Shown: piece after piece, positions 17,331 to 25,315 of the stretch | How positions within the stretch are numbered: position 1 is the stretch's first letter | Layout of the letters: each line of letters opens with the position of its first letter | Assembly: GCA_002083395.1 (NCBI GenBank) | Contig: LWDH01000042.1 | Coordinates: forward strand, 1-25,337 | Length of the DNA stretch: 25,337 nucleotides | Direction: 5' to 3' | From: Proteobacteria bacterium SG_bin4 | GTDB taxonomy: Bacteria; Pseudomonadota; Gammaproteobacteria; Burkholderiales; Nitrosomonadaceae | The notes under the pieces: generated by a model | Seen by the model: only the letters and a program-made list of their open reading frames with translations | The model's database searches: none | What the model was told of the DNA's origin: nothing | Position numbers and translations under genes: made by a program

Positions 17331-17996
17331 ATGGCTTACTATCCTTATCCTATTATTGCACGCGAAGGCTGGCTGCATATCTTGATCGCATTTTCAGCAG
17401 CAATCGGTATGACCCTGTTTGTCGATTGGTATTGGGCAATACCATTCTGGGTTATTGCTATTTTTGTCTTGCAGTTTTTCCGTGACCCGCCACGGGAAGT
17501 GCCGGTTGCACTCAATGCTGTTTTGGCGCCTGCTGATGGTCGGATAGTGGCCGTTGAGAAAACACAAGATCCTTTTTTAGAAAGAGAAGCGGTTAAAATC
17601 AGCGTGTTTATGAATGTATTTAATGTTCATTCCAATCGCAGTCCGATCGATGGCGAAGTTCGCAACAAGTGGTATTTCCCGGGGAAATTTATTAATGCCG
17701 ATCTGCCTAAAGCGTCACTGGAAAATGAACGCAATGCCCTTTGGATTAAAGCCGATAACGGTGCGGATGTAACTTGTGTGCAGGTTGCCGGTTTGGTTGC
17801 GAAACGCATCATTTGCCACGCTTCGCTTGGCGATCACTTGGTGAAGGGACAACGCTTCGGATTTATTCGGTTTGGATCGAGAGTGGATGTGTACTTACCG
17901 CTGAATACCAAAGTGAATGTCAATATCGGTGATAAAGTTTTTGCGACTACATCTATATTGGCAGAATTTCGTGAAGAAGCTAACGCTACGAGCTGA
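17331..17996 (+). CDS. psd: Phosphatidylserine decarboxylase proenzyme, short type
   Basis: 221 residues, the short bacterial/archaeal form compared with about 322 in E. coli. It makes phosphatidylethanolamine from phosphatidylserine at the inner membrane. Two N-terminal hydrophobic stretches (about 13-30 and 34-50) anchor it. The proenzyme self-cleaves at Gly182-Ser183 within RFGSRVD to give the pyruvoyl cofactor on the alpha chain. Asp69 (PADG) and His100 (VFNVHSNRSPIDG) are the likely partners in self-cleavage and catalysis. No clear ribosome site is seen before the ATG. It sits 57 bp after ilvC and before pssA, the enzyme supplying its substrate. Confidence 0.93.
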   Translation: MAYYPYPIIAREGWLHILIAFSAAIGMTLFVDWYWAIPFWVIAIFVLQFFRDPPREVPVALNAVLAPADGRIVAVEKTQDPFLEREAVKISVFMNVFNVHSNRSPIDGEVRNKWYFPGKFINADLPKASLENERNALWIKADNGADVTCVQVAGLVAKRIICHASLGDHLVKGQRFGFIRFGSRVDVYLPLNTKVNVNIGDKVFATTSILAEFREEANATS

Positions 17997-18135
17997 AACA
18001 AATAAATTCTTTTTGTGCATTACCTATATTTCTACAGCGTTGACCGGTACTTGGAATGAAGGTTCTGAGGAAAGCTATCGTTAGTGCAGCCAGCCCAATT
18101 GAATTCTATATTTACTGTGTTTTCAAGGCAGTCGA

Positions 18136-18918
18136 ATGCCCATAACACCTGATCTACTACCTGAGCGTGCTGTAATCAAGTCGCGACTTCGCCGTCGTGG
18201 CATCTATTTGCTGCCCAATTTATTTACGACGGCCGCATTATTTGCTGGTTTTTATGCGATCGTGCAGGCAATGAAAGGGAATTTTGAGTATTCGGCGATT
18301 GCCGTTTTTATTGCGATGGTGCTGGATGGCCTGGATGGTCGCGTGGCGCGGTTAACCGGAACGCAAAGCGAGTTTGGGGCTGAGTACGACAGCATGTCCG
18401 ATATGGTTTCATTCGGAGTTGCGCCTGCACTGATCGTTTATGAATGGTCACTCAAGGAGATGGAACAATGGGGCTGGATTATTGCGTTTATTTACTGTGC
18501 CTGCGCTGCGCTACGGTTAGCTCGATTCAATACCAATATTGAAGTAATCGATAAGCGTTTTTTTCAAGGATTACCCAGCCCGGCTGCTGCAGCATTAATC
18601 GCAGGATTGGTGTGGGTGATGCTGAATTTTGAAATTCAAGGCAGTGAAATCAAGTGGCTGGCGAGTATTGTGACGCTATTTGCCGCATTAACGATGGTGA
18701 GCAATATTCCTTACTATAGCGGCAAAGAGATAAATTTGCGGCGTCGAGTTCCATTCTTTACGGTTTTGTTATTGGTGTTGTTCTTTTTTGTGCTGATTCC
18801 AAGTCATCCGCCTGTGGTGTTATTCATTTTATTTGCAGCTTATGCATTTTCAGGATATATCATTAAATTGTGGCGCTTTGGCAGAAGTAAAAAGAATCCT
18901 GATGAACCTAATCGCTAA
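18136..18918 (+). CDS. pssA: CDP-diacylglycerol-serine O-phosphatidyltransferase
   Basis: 260-residue polytopic membrane protein of the CDP-alcohol phosphatidyltransferase family. The signature D-x2-D-G-x2-A-R-x8-G-x3-D-x3-D is complete (Asp64, Asp67, Gly68, Ala71, Arg72, Gly81, Asp85, Asp89). About seven hydrophobic segments are visible. It makes phosphatidylserine from CDP-diacylglycerol and serine, feeding the psd product encoded upstream. The membrane-type length and motif match the Bacillus-like PssA, not the soluble enterobacterial enzyme. AAGG lies about 9 bases before ATG. It is separated from leuA by a regulatory-looking 225-bp region. Confidence 0.93.
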   Translation: MPITPDLLPERAVIKSRLRRRGIYLLPNLFTTAALFAGFYAIVQAMKGNFEYSAIAVFIAMVLDGLDGRVARLTGTQSEFGAEYDSMSDMVSFGVAPALIVYEWSLKEMEQWGWIIAFIYCACAALRLARFNTNIEVIDKRFFQGLPSPAAAALIAGLVWVMLNFEIQGSEIKWLASIVTLFAALTMVSNIPYYSGKEINLRRRVPFFTVLLLVLFFFVLIPSHPPVVLFILFAAYAFSGYIIKLWRFGRSKKNPDEPNR

Positions 18919-18924
18919 TTTCTA

Positions 18925-18953
18925 TTGCATGGGAAGAAAAAAATATTTATAGT
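18925..18953 (+). promoter_or_regulatory. Candidate sigma-70 promoter for the leu leader
   Basis: TTGCAT (18925-18930), 17-base spacer, TATAGT (18948-18953). The -10 box matches 5 of 6 consensus positions and the -35 only 3 of 6. Transcription would begin at about 18960-18962, at the ATG of the leucine-rich leader ORF, making that ORF leaderless. This agrees with the lack of any ribosome-binding site in front of it. Confidence 0.4.
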
Positions 18954-18960
18954 TCCCGCC

Positions 18961-19053
18961 ATGATGTATCTAAATAGCAATTCCCAATTTTGTGATTTCC
19001 TCCTTTCCCCGATAAAAAAACTATCGGTCCTATTATTGCGCCTTGCGCGCTAA
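18961..19053 (+). CDS. Candidate leucine leader peptide (leuL-like)
   Basis: A 30-codon ORF (ATG ATG ... TAA) in the pssA-leuA gap. Eight of its 30 residues are Leu, in the codons CTA, CTC, CTT, CTA, CTA, TTA, TTG and CTT. The last ten residues read LSVLLLRLAR, with a Leu-Leu-Leu run (codons 24-26) placed just before the stop. Such clustering is the hallmark of attenuator leader peptides, as in enterobacterial leuL. No Shine-Dalgarno sequence precedes it, but the best promoter puts the transcript start at or next to the ATG. Downstream lie a possible antiterminator and a terminator-like hairpin before leuA. It could still be chance in a pyrimidine-rich spacer; conservation would decide. Confidence 0.5.
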   Translation: MMYLNSNSQFCDFLLSPIKKLSVLLLRLAR

Positions 19054-19099
19054 ATTTCCTATCCCAATTTCATTTCTTCCCTATAAAATTCGACTAGCG
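19048..19099 (+). promoter_or_regulatory. Possible antiterminator pairing in the leuA leader
   Basis: CGCTA (19048-19052) can pair with TAGCG (19095-19099), and AATTT (19053-19057) with AAATT (19086-19090), leaving a four-base bulge. This pairing uses the same bases as the downstream terminator stem, so the two structures exclude each other. The 5' arm covers the last codon and stop of the leucine-rich ORF. A ribosome that finishes the ORF would cover it, and one stalled on the Leu run would leave it free. Confidence 0.35.
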
Positions 19100-19116
19100 A
19101 ATTTTGTTATTCTTTT
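19085..19116 (+). terminator. Terminator-like hairpin in the leuA leader (attenuator)
   Basis: An 8-bp perfect stem (AAAATTCG 19085-19092 with CGAATTTT 19098-19105), five-base loop, followed by GTTATTCTTTT. The stem is A/U-rich, so it is weak for an intrinsic terminator, but the U-rich tail and position between the Leu-rich ORF and the leuA ribosome site fit an attenuator. Confidence 0.45.
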
Positions 19117-19143
19117 ATATTTCTTCCTCAAGTGGAGAGCATG

Positions 19144-20676
19144 ATGCAAGATCATTTAATTATTTTCGATACAACACTGCGTGATGGTGAACAAAGCCCC
19201 GGTGCCTCTATGACCCGGGAAGAAAAGGTGCGTATCGCTTGGCAATTGGAGCGGATGGGGGTGGATGTGATTGAAGCGGGTTTTCCGGCTGCATCCAACG
19301 GTGACTTCGAAGCAGTCAAGGCAGTGGCGGATACGGTCAAAGAAAGCGTGGTATGCGGCTTAGCCCGCGCGATCGAATCGGATATTCAACGCGCCGGTGA
19401 GGCGCTCAGAGGGGCGCAATCAGCGCGTATCCACACGTTTATTGCAACATCGCCCATTCATATGAAAAATAAGCTGAGAATGTCCCCGGATCAGGTAGTT
19501 GCGCAGGCTGTAAAAGCTGTCAAATGGGCGCGGCAATATACCGATAACGTTGAATTCTCACCGGAAGATGCAGGACGTTCAGAAATTGATTTCTTGTGCA
19601 GGATTCTGGAAGCAGTCATTGATGCCGGCGCGACCACGCTCAATATCCCGGATACGGTTGGATATACCATGCCAGAGCAATTTGGTAAACTTATCCGCAA
19701 TTTACGGGAACGAATTCCAAACTCCGATAAGGCGATTTTTTCGGTGCACTGTCATAATGATTTGGGGCTAGCAGTGGCCAATTCACTTGCTGCCGTAATG
19801 AATGGCGCACGGCAGGTTGAGTGTACGATCAATGGTTTGGGCGAAAGAGCCGGAAATGCTGCACTGGAAGAAATTGTTATGGCTGTCCGCACACGCCAGG
19901 ATTTTTTTTCTTGCGATACTAAGATTGATGCCACGCATATTGTGTCGGCCAGTAAGCTCGTTTCTGGCATTACCGGCTTTCCGGTGCAACCGAATAAAGC
20001 GATTGTCGGCGCGAATGCTTTTGCGCACGAATCGGGTATTCACCAGGATGGCGTGTTGAAGCATCGCGAAACATACGAAATCATGCGTGCGCAAGACGTG
20101 GGCTGGAATGCCAATAAATTATTGCTGGGAAAACATTCCGGCCGGAATGCATTTCGCAGCAGGTTAATGGAATTGGGGATTGAATTGGAATCCGAAGAAA
20201 TGCTCAATAATATGTTTATGCGTTTCAAGGAATTAGCGGATAAGAAACATGAAATATTCGATGAGGATCTGCATGCGCTGGCTTCGGAAGAAGAATTGGT
20301 GTTGCATGAATGTTATCGACTGATATCGCTGACCATTCATTGTGAAACGGGTGAAATTCCTTATGCCCAAATCGTAATCTCTGAAAATGGCAATGAAATG
20401 CGTGCTGAATCTCAAGGTAGCGGGCCGGTAGATGCAACTTTTCGGGCAATTGAGAAATTACTGACGAGTGGCGCTGAACTTCAATTGTTTTCGGTTAACA
20501 ATATTACCAGCGGCACCGATGCGCAAGGGGAGGTTACGGTTAGATTACGAAAATCCGACCGGATTGTAAATGGTCATGGTGCGGATACTGATATTGTCGT
20601 AGCTTCAGCGAAAGCTTATTTGAGCGCATTAAATAAGCTTTGCAGCAAGTTAGAACGAGCCCATCCGCAAGTTTAG
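19144..20676 (+). CDS. leuA: 2-isopropylmalate synthase
   Basis: 510 residues from ATG 19144, chosen because GGAG (19134-19137) is six bases upstream; ATG 19141 or GTG 19132 are possible. It condenses 2-ketoisovalerate with acetyl-CoA, the committed step to leucine. The catalytic TIM barrel begins IIFDTTLRDGEQSPGAS (Arg13, Asp14) and contains SVHCHNDLGLAVANS with the metal-binding His pair and FAHESGIHQDGVLK. The C-terminal LeuA dimer domain (about 385-510) carries the leucine feedback site. Length and sequence match the E. coli-type enzyme. It is preceded by a candidate leucine attenuator, so it may have an independent transcript besides read-through from pssA. Confidence 0.96.
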   Translation: MQDHLIIFDTTLRDGEQSPGASMTREEKVRIAWQLERMGVDVIEAGFPAASNGDFEAVKAVADTVKESVVCGLARAIESDIQRAGEALRGAQSARIHTFIATSPIHMKNKLRMSPDQVVAQAVKAVKWARQYTDNVEFSPEDAGRSEIDFLCRILEAVIDAGATTLNIPDTVGYTMPEQFGKLIRNLRERIPNSDKAIFSVHCHNDLGLAVANSLAAVMNGARQVECTINGLGERAGNAALEEIVMAVRTRQDFFSCDTKIDATHIVSASKLVSGITGFPVQPNKAIVGANAFAHESGIHQDGVLKHRETYEIMRAQDVGWNANKLLLGKHSGRNAFRSRLMELGIELESEEMLNNMFMRFKELADKKHEIFDEDLHALASEEELVLHECYRLISLTIHCETGEIPYAQIVISENGNEMRAESQGSGPVDATFRAIEKLLTSGAELQLFSVNNITSGTDAQGEVTVRLRKSDRIVNGHGADTDIVVASAKAYLSALNKLCSKLERAHPQV

Positions 20677-20695
20677 TGTTTAAGGTTTGCGAGAT

Positions 20696-21157
20696 ATGAA
20701 AAAGTTAAGCGTACTATCTTGCGCATTGCTTCTGATGTTCAGCGTTCAAGTGTATGGATTTCAGTTTCAGGATACCACAGGGAAAATTCATAAGCTTGAA
20801 GACTACAAAGGCAGGTGGGTGCTGGTTAATTTCTGGGCAACCTGGTGCCCGCCTTGCTTGAAAGAAATCCCTGATTTAATTTCTCTTTCCAAAGATCGCA
20901 AAGATATCATAGTGATTGGTGTAGCGATGGATTCGGATGACCCACGGATCGTTATGGAGTTTGTGCAATCAATGGCCATCAACTATCCGATTGTATTCGG
21001 TAACCGTAAGATCGCTGCGCAGCTGGATGATGTCTCACTATTGCCCAGTACCTATTTTTACGACCCTGAAGGTAATCCCGCAGCACGTCAGCAAGGCATT
21101 ATTTCGAGAGAGAGCATTGAGAACTTCATTGATTTAAAGTCGGCTGAAAGAAAATAA
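20696..21157 (+). CDS. TlpA/ResA-like thiol-disulfide oxidoreductase, exported
   Basis: 153 residues from ATG 20696; the upstream TTG at 20687 would spoil the signal peptide. N-terminal signal sequence MKKLSVLSCALLLMFSVQVYG with likely cleavage near residue 21, then a thioredoxin fold with the active site WATWCPPC (Cys51, Cys54) and the cis-Pro loop LLPSTYF. A periplasmic reductase of this type may reduce cytochrome c apoproteins or other exported thiols, which would suit an organism rich in c-type cytochromes (inference). It follows leuA by 19 bp on the same strand and is convergent with the transglycosylase gene. Confidence 0.88.
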   Translation: MKKLSVLSCALLLMFSVQVYGFQFQDTTGKIHKLEDYKGRWVLVNFWATWCPPCLKEIPDLISLSKDRKDIIVIGVAMDSDDPRIVMEFVQSMAINYPIVFGNRKIAAQLDDVSLLPSTYFYDPEGNPAARQQGIISRESIENFIDLKSAERK

Positions 21158-21208
21158 AGTGGATTTGCAGATATTCAAGCAGCGACAGTGTTGTTGCCGA
21201 ATGGCCGG

Positions 21209-21799
21209 TTATGAGGGGGTATAGCGCCAGGTGGTTTGCCATTTGTTGAAAACCAATTGCGGATATGAAGCGGCTCCCAGGCTGCCGTTGTATCTTCCCA
21301 GCGCCCGGAAATAATCGCCTTTTTCTTTGTCGAGGTAGTGCCGCAAAATAGTGCAGCCATAACGTAAGTTAAGGCGCAGATGAAATAAATTATGATCTTG
21401 GTGCCCGATAACACCGACCCAAAATGGCATTACTTGCATATAGCCGCGCGCGCCGGCATGGGAAACCGCGTATTTCTTAAAGCCGCTTTCCACTTGAATG
21501 ACGCTCAGTACTAACTGAGGATCAAGTCCTGCACGTGTCGCTTCATAGTATACGGTTCTGAGAAAAGCTTCGCGTTCGAGGATATCCGGCATGTATTTTT
21601 CCAGGCGGCGGCTCATACTGATGAGCCAGGTGACGTTATCAGCTACCGCTGCATACTCAGTATAGGAAGCCGCTTGATCGCTTGTATCGTGAAGGATGAT
21701 AGTTTGGGTGCTGGCGGCCAGCTGCTCATAACGAGGATTATTGGCGCTGGAAACCCCGGAAAACAGCAAAACGAAAATTATAAAAATTAATTTGTGCAT
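21209..21799 (-). CDS. Lytic transglycosylase, SLT family
   Basis: 196 residues with a signal peptide (1-19, cleavage near VSSA). The C-terminal half is an SLT domain (family 1 type): catalytic Glu104 in VIQVESGF, then SHAGARGYMQVMPFW and ALGRYNGSLG. It cleaves peptidoglycan between MurNAc and GlcNAc in the periplasm, giving 1,6-anhydro products. No LysM or other wall-binding domain is present. Its start overlaps the proS stop by 13 bp, so its translation probably depends on proS read-through. The same proS-transglycosylase pairing is familiar from other betaproteobacteria. Confidence 0.9.
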   Translation of the reverse strand: MHKLIFIIFVLLFSGVSSANNPRYEQLAASTQTIILHDTSDQAASYTEYAAVADNVTWLISMSRRLEKYMPDILEREAFLRTVYYEATRAGLDPQLVLSVIQVESGFKKYAVSHAGARGYMQVMPFWVGVIGHQDHNLFHLRLNLRYGCTILRHYLDKEKGDYFRALGRYNGSLGAASYPQLVFNKWQTTWRYTPS

Positions 21800-23496
21800 A
21801 GCTTGGCTGTGATAAATGAAAAAATCTCATCAAGGCGCACTGCTTGCGAAACTTGATCTCTACGGCCTTGATATTCAACGGTTGCTTCTTTAAGTCCGCG
21901 TTCGCCGATAACGATTCGATGCGGGATGCCCATTAACTCGGCATCTGCAAACATCACCCCCGGCCGTTCATTTCGATCGTCCAGCAAAACCTCAATGTGC
22001 GCATCAATGAATTGATTGTATAATTTTTCCACTGTTTCCGCGATCTGGTTGTTTTTATGCAACCCGATCGGAATGATAGCTAGCTGAAAGGGAGCCATCG
22101 CTGATGGAAAAATTATGCCGTGATCATCATGATTCTGCTCAATAGCGGCTGCGACAATGCGCGATACGCCGATACCATAGCAACCCATTTCCATATTTCT
22201 AATCTGCCCTGATTCATCCAGAAAAGTAGCCTTCATGATTTCAGAATATTTGGTGCGTAACTGGAAGATATGTCCCACTTCAATTCCGCGGCAGATTTCC
22301 AAAATACCTTTGCCGTCCGGTGAGCAATCTCCAGGAACGACATTTCTGATATCAAAGACATGCTCCGGCAGCCTAAGATCGCGATCGAAATTGACATCCA
22401 TAAAGTGAAAGCCTTCTTCATTTGCGCCACAGACAAAATTGCTCATATTGAGCACTGCTCGATCGGCAATAACGCAAGTATCCAAACCTAGGGGGCCAAT
22501 ATAGCCTGGCACGGTTCCAGTAGCTTGCAGGATATCCTCTTCACTGGCCATCTGAAATCCCGATAAAAAAGGGATTTTCCTTACTTTTAACTCGTTTAGC
22601 TGGTGATCGCCGCGCAGCAATAGTAAATAAATTTGATCATTGGCCCTAACGGCAAGCGTTTTAACAGTTTTTTCCAAAGGAATATTCAGGAACTCTGCAA
22701 CTTCGGCGCAGGTTTTTTTTTCAGGGGTTGCAATCTTTTTCATCACTCCTGCTGCTTCATCCCGATTTGCTGGCGAGAATAATGAACTGGCCAATTCGAT
22801 ATTGGCGGCGTAATCAGAGTTTGGACAAAACGCGATGGCATCTTCGCCAGAATCTGCCAATACATGAAATTCATGCGAGCCGCTGCCGCCAATCGCGCCG
22901 GTATCAGCGGCAACAGCCCGGAATTTCAATCCGAGGCGCGTGAAAATGCGGCTATAAGTTTCATGCATGCATTGGTAAGTTTGCATCAGACTTTTTTCGT
23001 CGGTATGAAAGGAATACGCGTCTTTCATGATAAATTCGCGTGCACGCATGACCCCGAAGCGGGGACGGATCTCATCGCGAAATTTTGTTTGTATCTGATA
23101 AAAAGTCAGCGGCAGCTGGCGATAGCTTTTGATTTCCCTGCGCGCGATGTCGGTGATGATTTCCTCATGCGTGGGACCAAAACAGAAATCATGTTCATGC
23201 CGATCTTTAATTCTGAGCATTTGAGGTCCGAATACCTCCCAGCGCCCGCTTTCCTGCCATAATTCAGCCGGTTGTATCGCGGGCATCAAAACCTCGATGG
23301 CGCCGCTTCGATTCATTTCGTCACGGATAATGTTTTCTATTTTTCTTAAGACCCTGAGACCCAAAGGCATCCATGTGTACAATCCACTGCCTAACCGGCG
23401 TATAAGGCCAGCGCGCAACATAAGTTGGTGGCTAATCAATTCGGCTTCAGCCGGGGCTTCTTTTAATGTAGTAATAAAAAATTGCGAGACGCGCAT
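21787..23496 (-). CDS. proS: Prolyl-tRNA synthetase, bacterial type
   Basis: 569 residues from ATG 23496, where the sequence MRVSQFFITTLKEAPAEAE matches the usual N-terminus; an ATG four codons upstream (23508) is less likely. Class II synthetase with motif 1/2 regions (SGLYTWMPLGLRVL; GPTHEEIITDIARREIK; RPRFGVMRAREFIMKDAYSFH), motif 3 (CYGIGVSRIVAAAIEQ) and the insertion editing domain (about 220-400) that clears Ala-tRNA(Pro). C-terminal anticodon-binding domain (about 470-569). Length is nearly that of E. coli ProS (572). It is divergent from rppH; the 204-bp spacer shows a TATAAT close to the start but no good -35. Confidence 0.97.
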   Translation of the reverse strand: MRVSQFFITTLKEAPAEAELISHQLMLRAGLIRRLGSGLYTWMPLGLRVLRKIENIIRDEMNRSGAIEVLMPAIQPAELWQESGRWEVFGPQMLRIKDRHEHDFCFGPTHEEIITDIARREIKSYRQLPLTFYQIQTKFRDEIRPRFGVMRAREFIMKDAYSFHTDEKSLMQTYQCMHETYSRIFTRLGLKFRAVAADTGAIGGSGSHEFHVLADSGEDAIAFCPNSDYAANIELASSLFSPANRDEAAGVMKKIATPEKKTCAEVAEFLNIPLEKTVKTLAVRANDQIYLLLLRGDHQLNELKVRKIPFLSGFQMASEEDILQATGTVPGYIGPLGLDTCVIADRAVLNMSNFVCGANEEGFHFMDVNFDRDLRLPEHVFDIRNVVPGDCSPDGKGILEICRGIEVGHIFQLRTKYSEIMKATFLDESGQIRNMEMGCYGIGVSRIVAAAIEQNHDDHGIIFPSAMAPFQLAIIPIGLHKNNQIAETVEKLYNQFIDAHIEVLLDDRNERPGVMFADAELMGIPHRIVIGERGLKEATVEYQGRRDQVSQAVRLDEIFSFITAKLCTN

Positions 23497-23700
23497 GAAC
23501 GATTCCATATTATAATAAAAGCAGTAGTGATTTTACCTTGAAACTCAAGGGAAAGTACGCATCAAACAATATATCGCAGGTATGCCAATCACTTTTTTAA
23601 ACAAACGCTGCGAGATGTAATTTTCTGTTTTAGGGCACTTTTAATCTATAGTAAAGTATGAAAAAATCCACTTATTTAATGGATCAAATGAATAACTCAA

Positions 23701-24261
23701 ATGATCGATCGTAATGGATATCGTCCCAATGTTGGTATTATTCTCCTGAATTCTAAGAATGAAGTTTTCTGGGGTAAACGAATACGGCAGAATTCTTGGC
23801 AATTTCCCCAAGGTGGCATTAAATCAGGAGAAAGCTCTGAGCAAGCCATGTATCGGGAGTTAAGCGAAGAGATCGGGTTACGCCCTAATCATGTCGAGAT
23901 TATTGGACGCACACGCGATTGGCTGCGCTATGAAGTGCCTGACCGTTGGATAAGACGTGAATGGCGTGGAAACTATAAGGGGCAAAAGCAAATATGGTAC
24001 CTGCTGCGTTTGATTGGGCGTGATAGCGATGTTTCCTTGCGCGGAAGCGCACACCCGGAGTTTGATGCATGGCGATGGAATCAATATTGGGTTGAATTGG
24101 ATACGGTTGTTGAGTTCAAGCGCAAAGTTTATAAGCAAGCTTTAACAGAGTTATCCCGTTTGCTAAAGACCGATCCTTGTCAAAGTATTGGTGACAGCAA
24201 TAGTAGCTTAACCAGACAAGCAAAGAAAATACTCACAGATCGGCTGGAAATTAACGAATAA
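23701..24261 (+). CDS. rppH: RNA 5'-pyrophosphohydrolase (Nudix)
   Basis: 186 residues. It converts the 5' triphosphate (or diphosphate) of RNAs to monophosphate, starting RNase E-dependent decay. The N-terminus MIDRNGYRPNVGIILLNSKN is characteristic of RppH. The Nudix box G-x5-E-x7-REL-x-EE-x-GL is complete at 38-60 (Glu53, Glu56, Glu57). The conserved WLRYEVP and GQKQIWYLL blocks follow, and the C-terminal 30 residues are variable as in the family. No good ribosome site is visible before the ATG. It is divergent from proS, with a hairpin terminator 111 bp downstream. Confidence 0.95.
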   Translation: MIDRNGYRPNVGIILLNSKNEVFWGKRIRQNSWQFPQGGIKSGESSEQAMYRELSEEIGLRPNHVEIIGRTRDWLRYEVPDRWIRREWRGNYKGQKQIWYLLRLIGRDSDVSLRGSAHPEFDAWRWNQYWVELDTVVEFKRKVYKQALTELSRLLKTDPCQSIGDSNSSLTRQAKKILTDRLEINE

Positions 24262-24269
24262 TGAATCTG

Positions 24270-24298
24270 TTGAGGATTTGCAGAGATGCATTTATATT
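24270..24298 (+). promoter_or_regulatory. Candidate promoter for the peroxidase gene
   Basis: TTGAGG (24270-24275), 17-base spacer, TATATT (24293-24298): 4 of 6 and 5 of 6 consensus positions. It starts just after the rppH stop and would give a 5' leader of roughly 120 bases that includes the hairpin at 24372-24397. Confidence 0.35.
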
Positions 24299-24371
24299 GG
24301 CGGTTACTGATTTAAGTTTTTCTACTTTTTCTTGCTAAATTTCCAATTTCTGGTGTTTTATTAGGCGTAAT

Positions 24372-24397
24372 CGGCTGCGCCATTACAGCCGTTTTTT
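24372..24397 (+). terminator. Intrinsic terminator between rppH and the peroxidase gene
   Basis: CGGCTG (24372-24377) pairs with CAGCCG (24386-24391), eight-base loop, followed at once by six T residues. It is a conventional rho-independent terminator for rppH. If the peroxidase promoter lies upstream of it, it would instead act as a leader terminator. Confidence 0.75.
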
Positions 24398-24424
24398 CAA
24401 TTATTTTAGGTAGGGAGAATACCG

Positions 24425-25315
24425 ATGAAGACACGTACACTGGTTGCGTCACTGATATCGATTGGGACTCTGGTCACTTCGATGAATGTTTCAGCCAATG
24501 AACCGATTCAACCCATTAAAGCTGTCAAAGTAACAAATGCTGACATGGTTGAATTGGGAAAGATGTTGTTTTTTGATCCGCGACTTTCGAAATCTGGCTT
24601 TATCTCGTGCAATTCTTGCCATAATCTCAGCATGGGTGGAACGGATAATATTCCGACTTCAATCGGACATGCCTGGCAGCAAGGCCCGATTAATGCACCG
24701 ACAGTATTGAATGCGAGCATGAATTTGGCGCAATTCTGGGATGGGCGCGCTAAGGACTTGAAAGAACAAGCCGGAGGACCGATTGCAAATCCTGGCGAAA
24801 TGGCATCCACCCACAAGGTTGCGGTAGAGGTGTTGCAATCAATCCCTCAATATCGTGAGCACTTTGCAAAAGCTTTTGGTTCTGACCAAGTGGATATCGA
24901 CCGAGTGACGACCGCGATCGCCGCTTTTGAAGAAACTTTGGTGACACCGGGATCACGATTTGACAAATGGCTGGAAGGCGATAAGAAAGCGTTGAGCGCT
25001 CAAGAACTGGAAGGTTATGAATTATTCAAAAGCAGTGGTTGTGCCGGATGTCATAACGGTCCCGCAGTTGGCGGCGCGCTATATCAAAAATTCGGCGTGC
25101 ATCATCCTTATAAAACCGCTAGCAAAGCGGAAGGAAGAAAAGCGGTTACTGGAAAAGACACCGATTTGAATGTTTTCAAAGTTCCGACATTACGTAACAT
25201 TGAATTAACCTATCCCTACTTTCACGATGGCGCGGCAGCAACATTGGAAGATGCAGTTAAAACAATGGGTAAGGTACAGTTAGATCGTGATTTTAATAAA
25301 AAAGAAGGGTCTTAG
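24425..25315 (+). CDS. Di-haem cytochrome c peroxidase, interrupted by TAG near the end
   Basis: 296 residues up to a TAG at 25313-25315. Signal peptide (1-24, VSANA-like site), then two c-type haem sites: CNSCH (62-66) and CAGCH (206-210). The conserved MauG/CcpA features FFDPRLS, NAPTVLNA, FWDGRA, FKVPTLRN and PYFHDGA are all present. It reduces hydrogen peroxide in the periplasm with electrons from cytochrome c. Known members run about 320-350 residues, with a final helix near the end. Here the same frame continues after the TAG as EVKHLKK to the window edge, which looks like the missing C-terminus. The gene may therefore be cut by a nonsense change or small insertion, or there may be a sequence error. 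The ribosome site is strong (GGGAG). Confidence 0.88.
   Translation: MKTRTLVASLISIGTLVTSMNVSANEPIQPIKAVKVTNADMVELGKMLFFDPRLSKSGFISCNSCHNLSMGGTDNIPTSIGHAWQQGPINAPTVLNASMNLAQFWDGRAKDLKEQAGGPIANPGEMASTHKVAVEVLQSIPQYREHFAKAFGSDQVDIDRVTTAIAAFEETLVTPGSRFDKWLEGDKKALSAQELEGYELFKSSGCAGCHNGPAVGGALYQKFGVHHPYKTASKAEGRKAVTGKDTDLNVFKVPTLRNIELTYPYFHDGAAATLEDAVKTMGKVQLDRDFNKKEGS

Noticed and set aside
21179..21197. Hairpin between the convergent tlpA-like and transglycosylase genes
   Set aside because: The stem depends on G-U pairs and has no following U-run on either strand, so no terminator is called.
23681..23716. Short upstream ORF overlapping the rppH start
   Set aside because: Eleven codons, no ribosome site and no codon pattern; likely chance.
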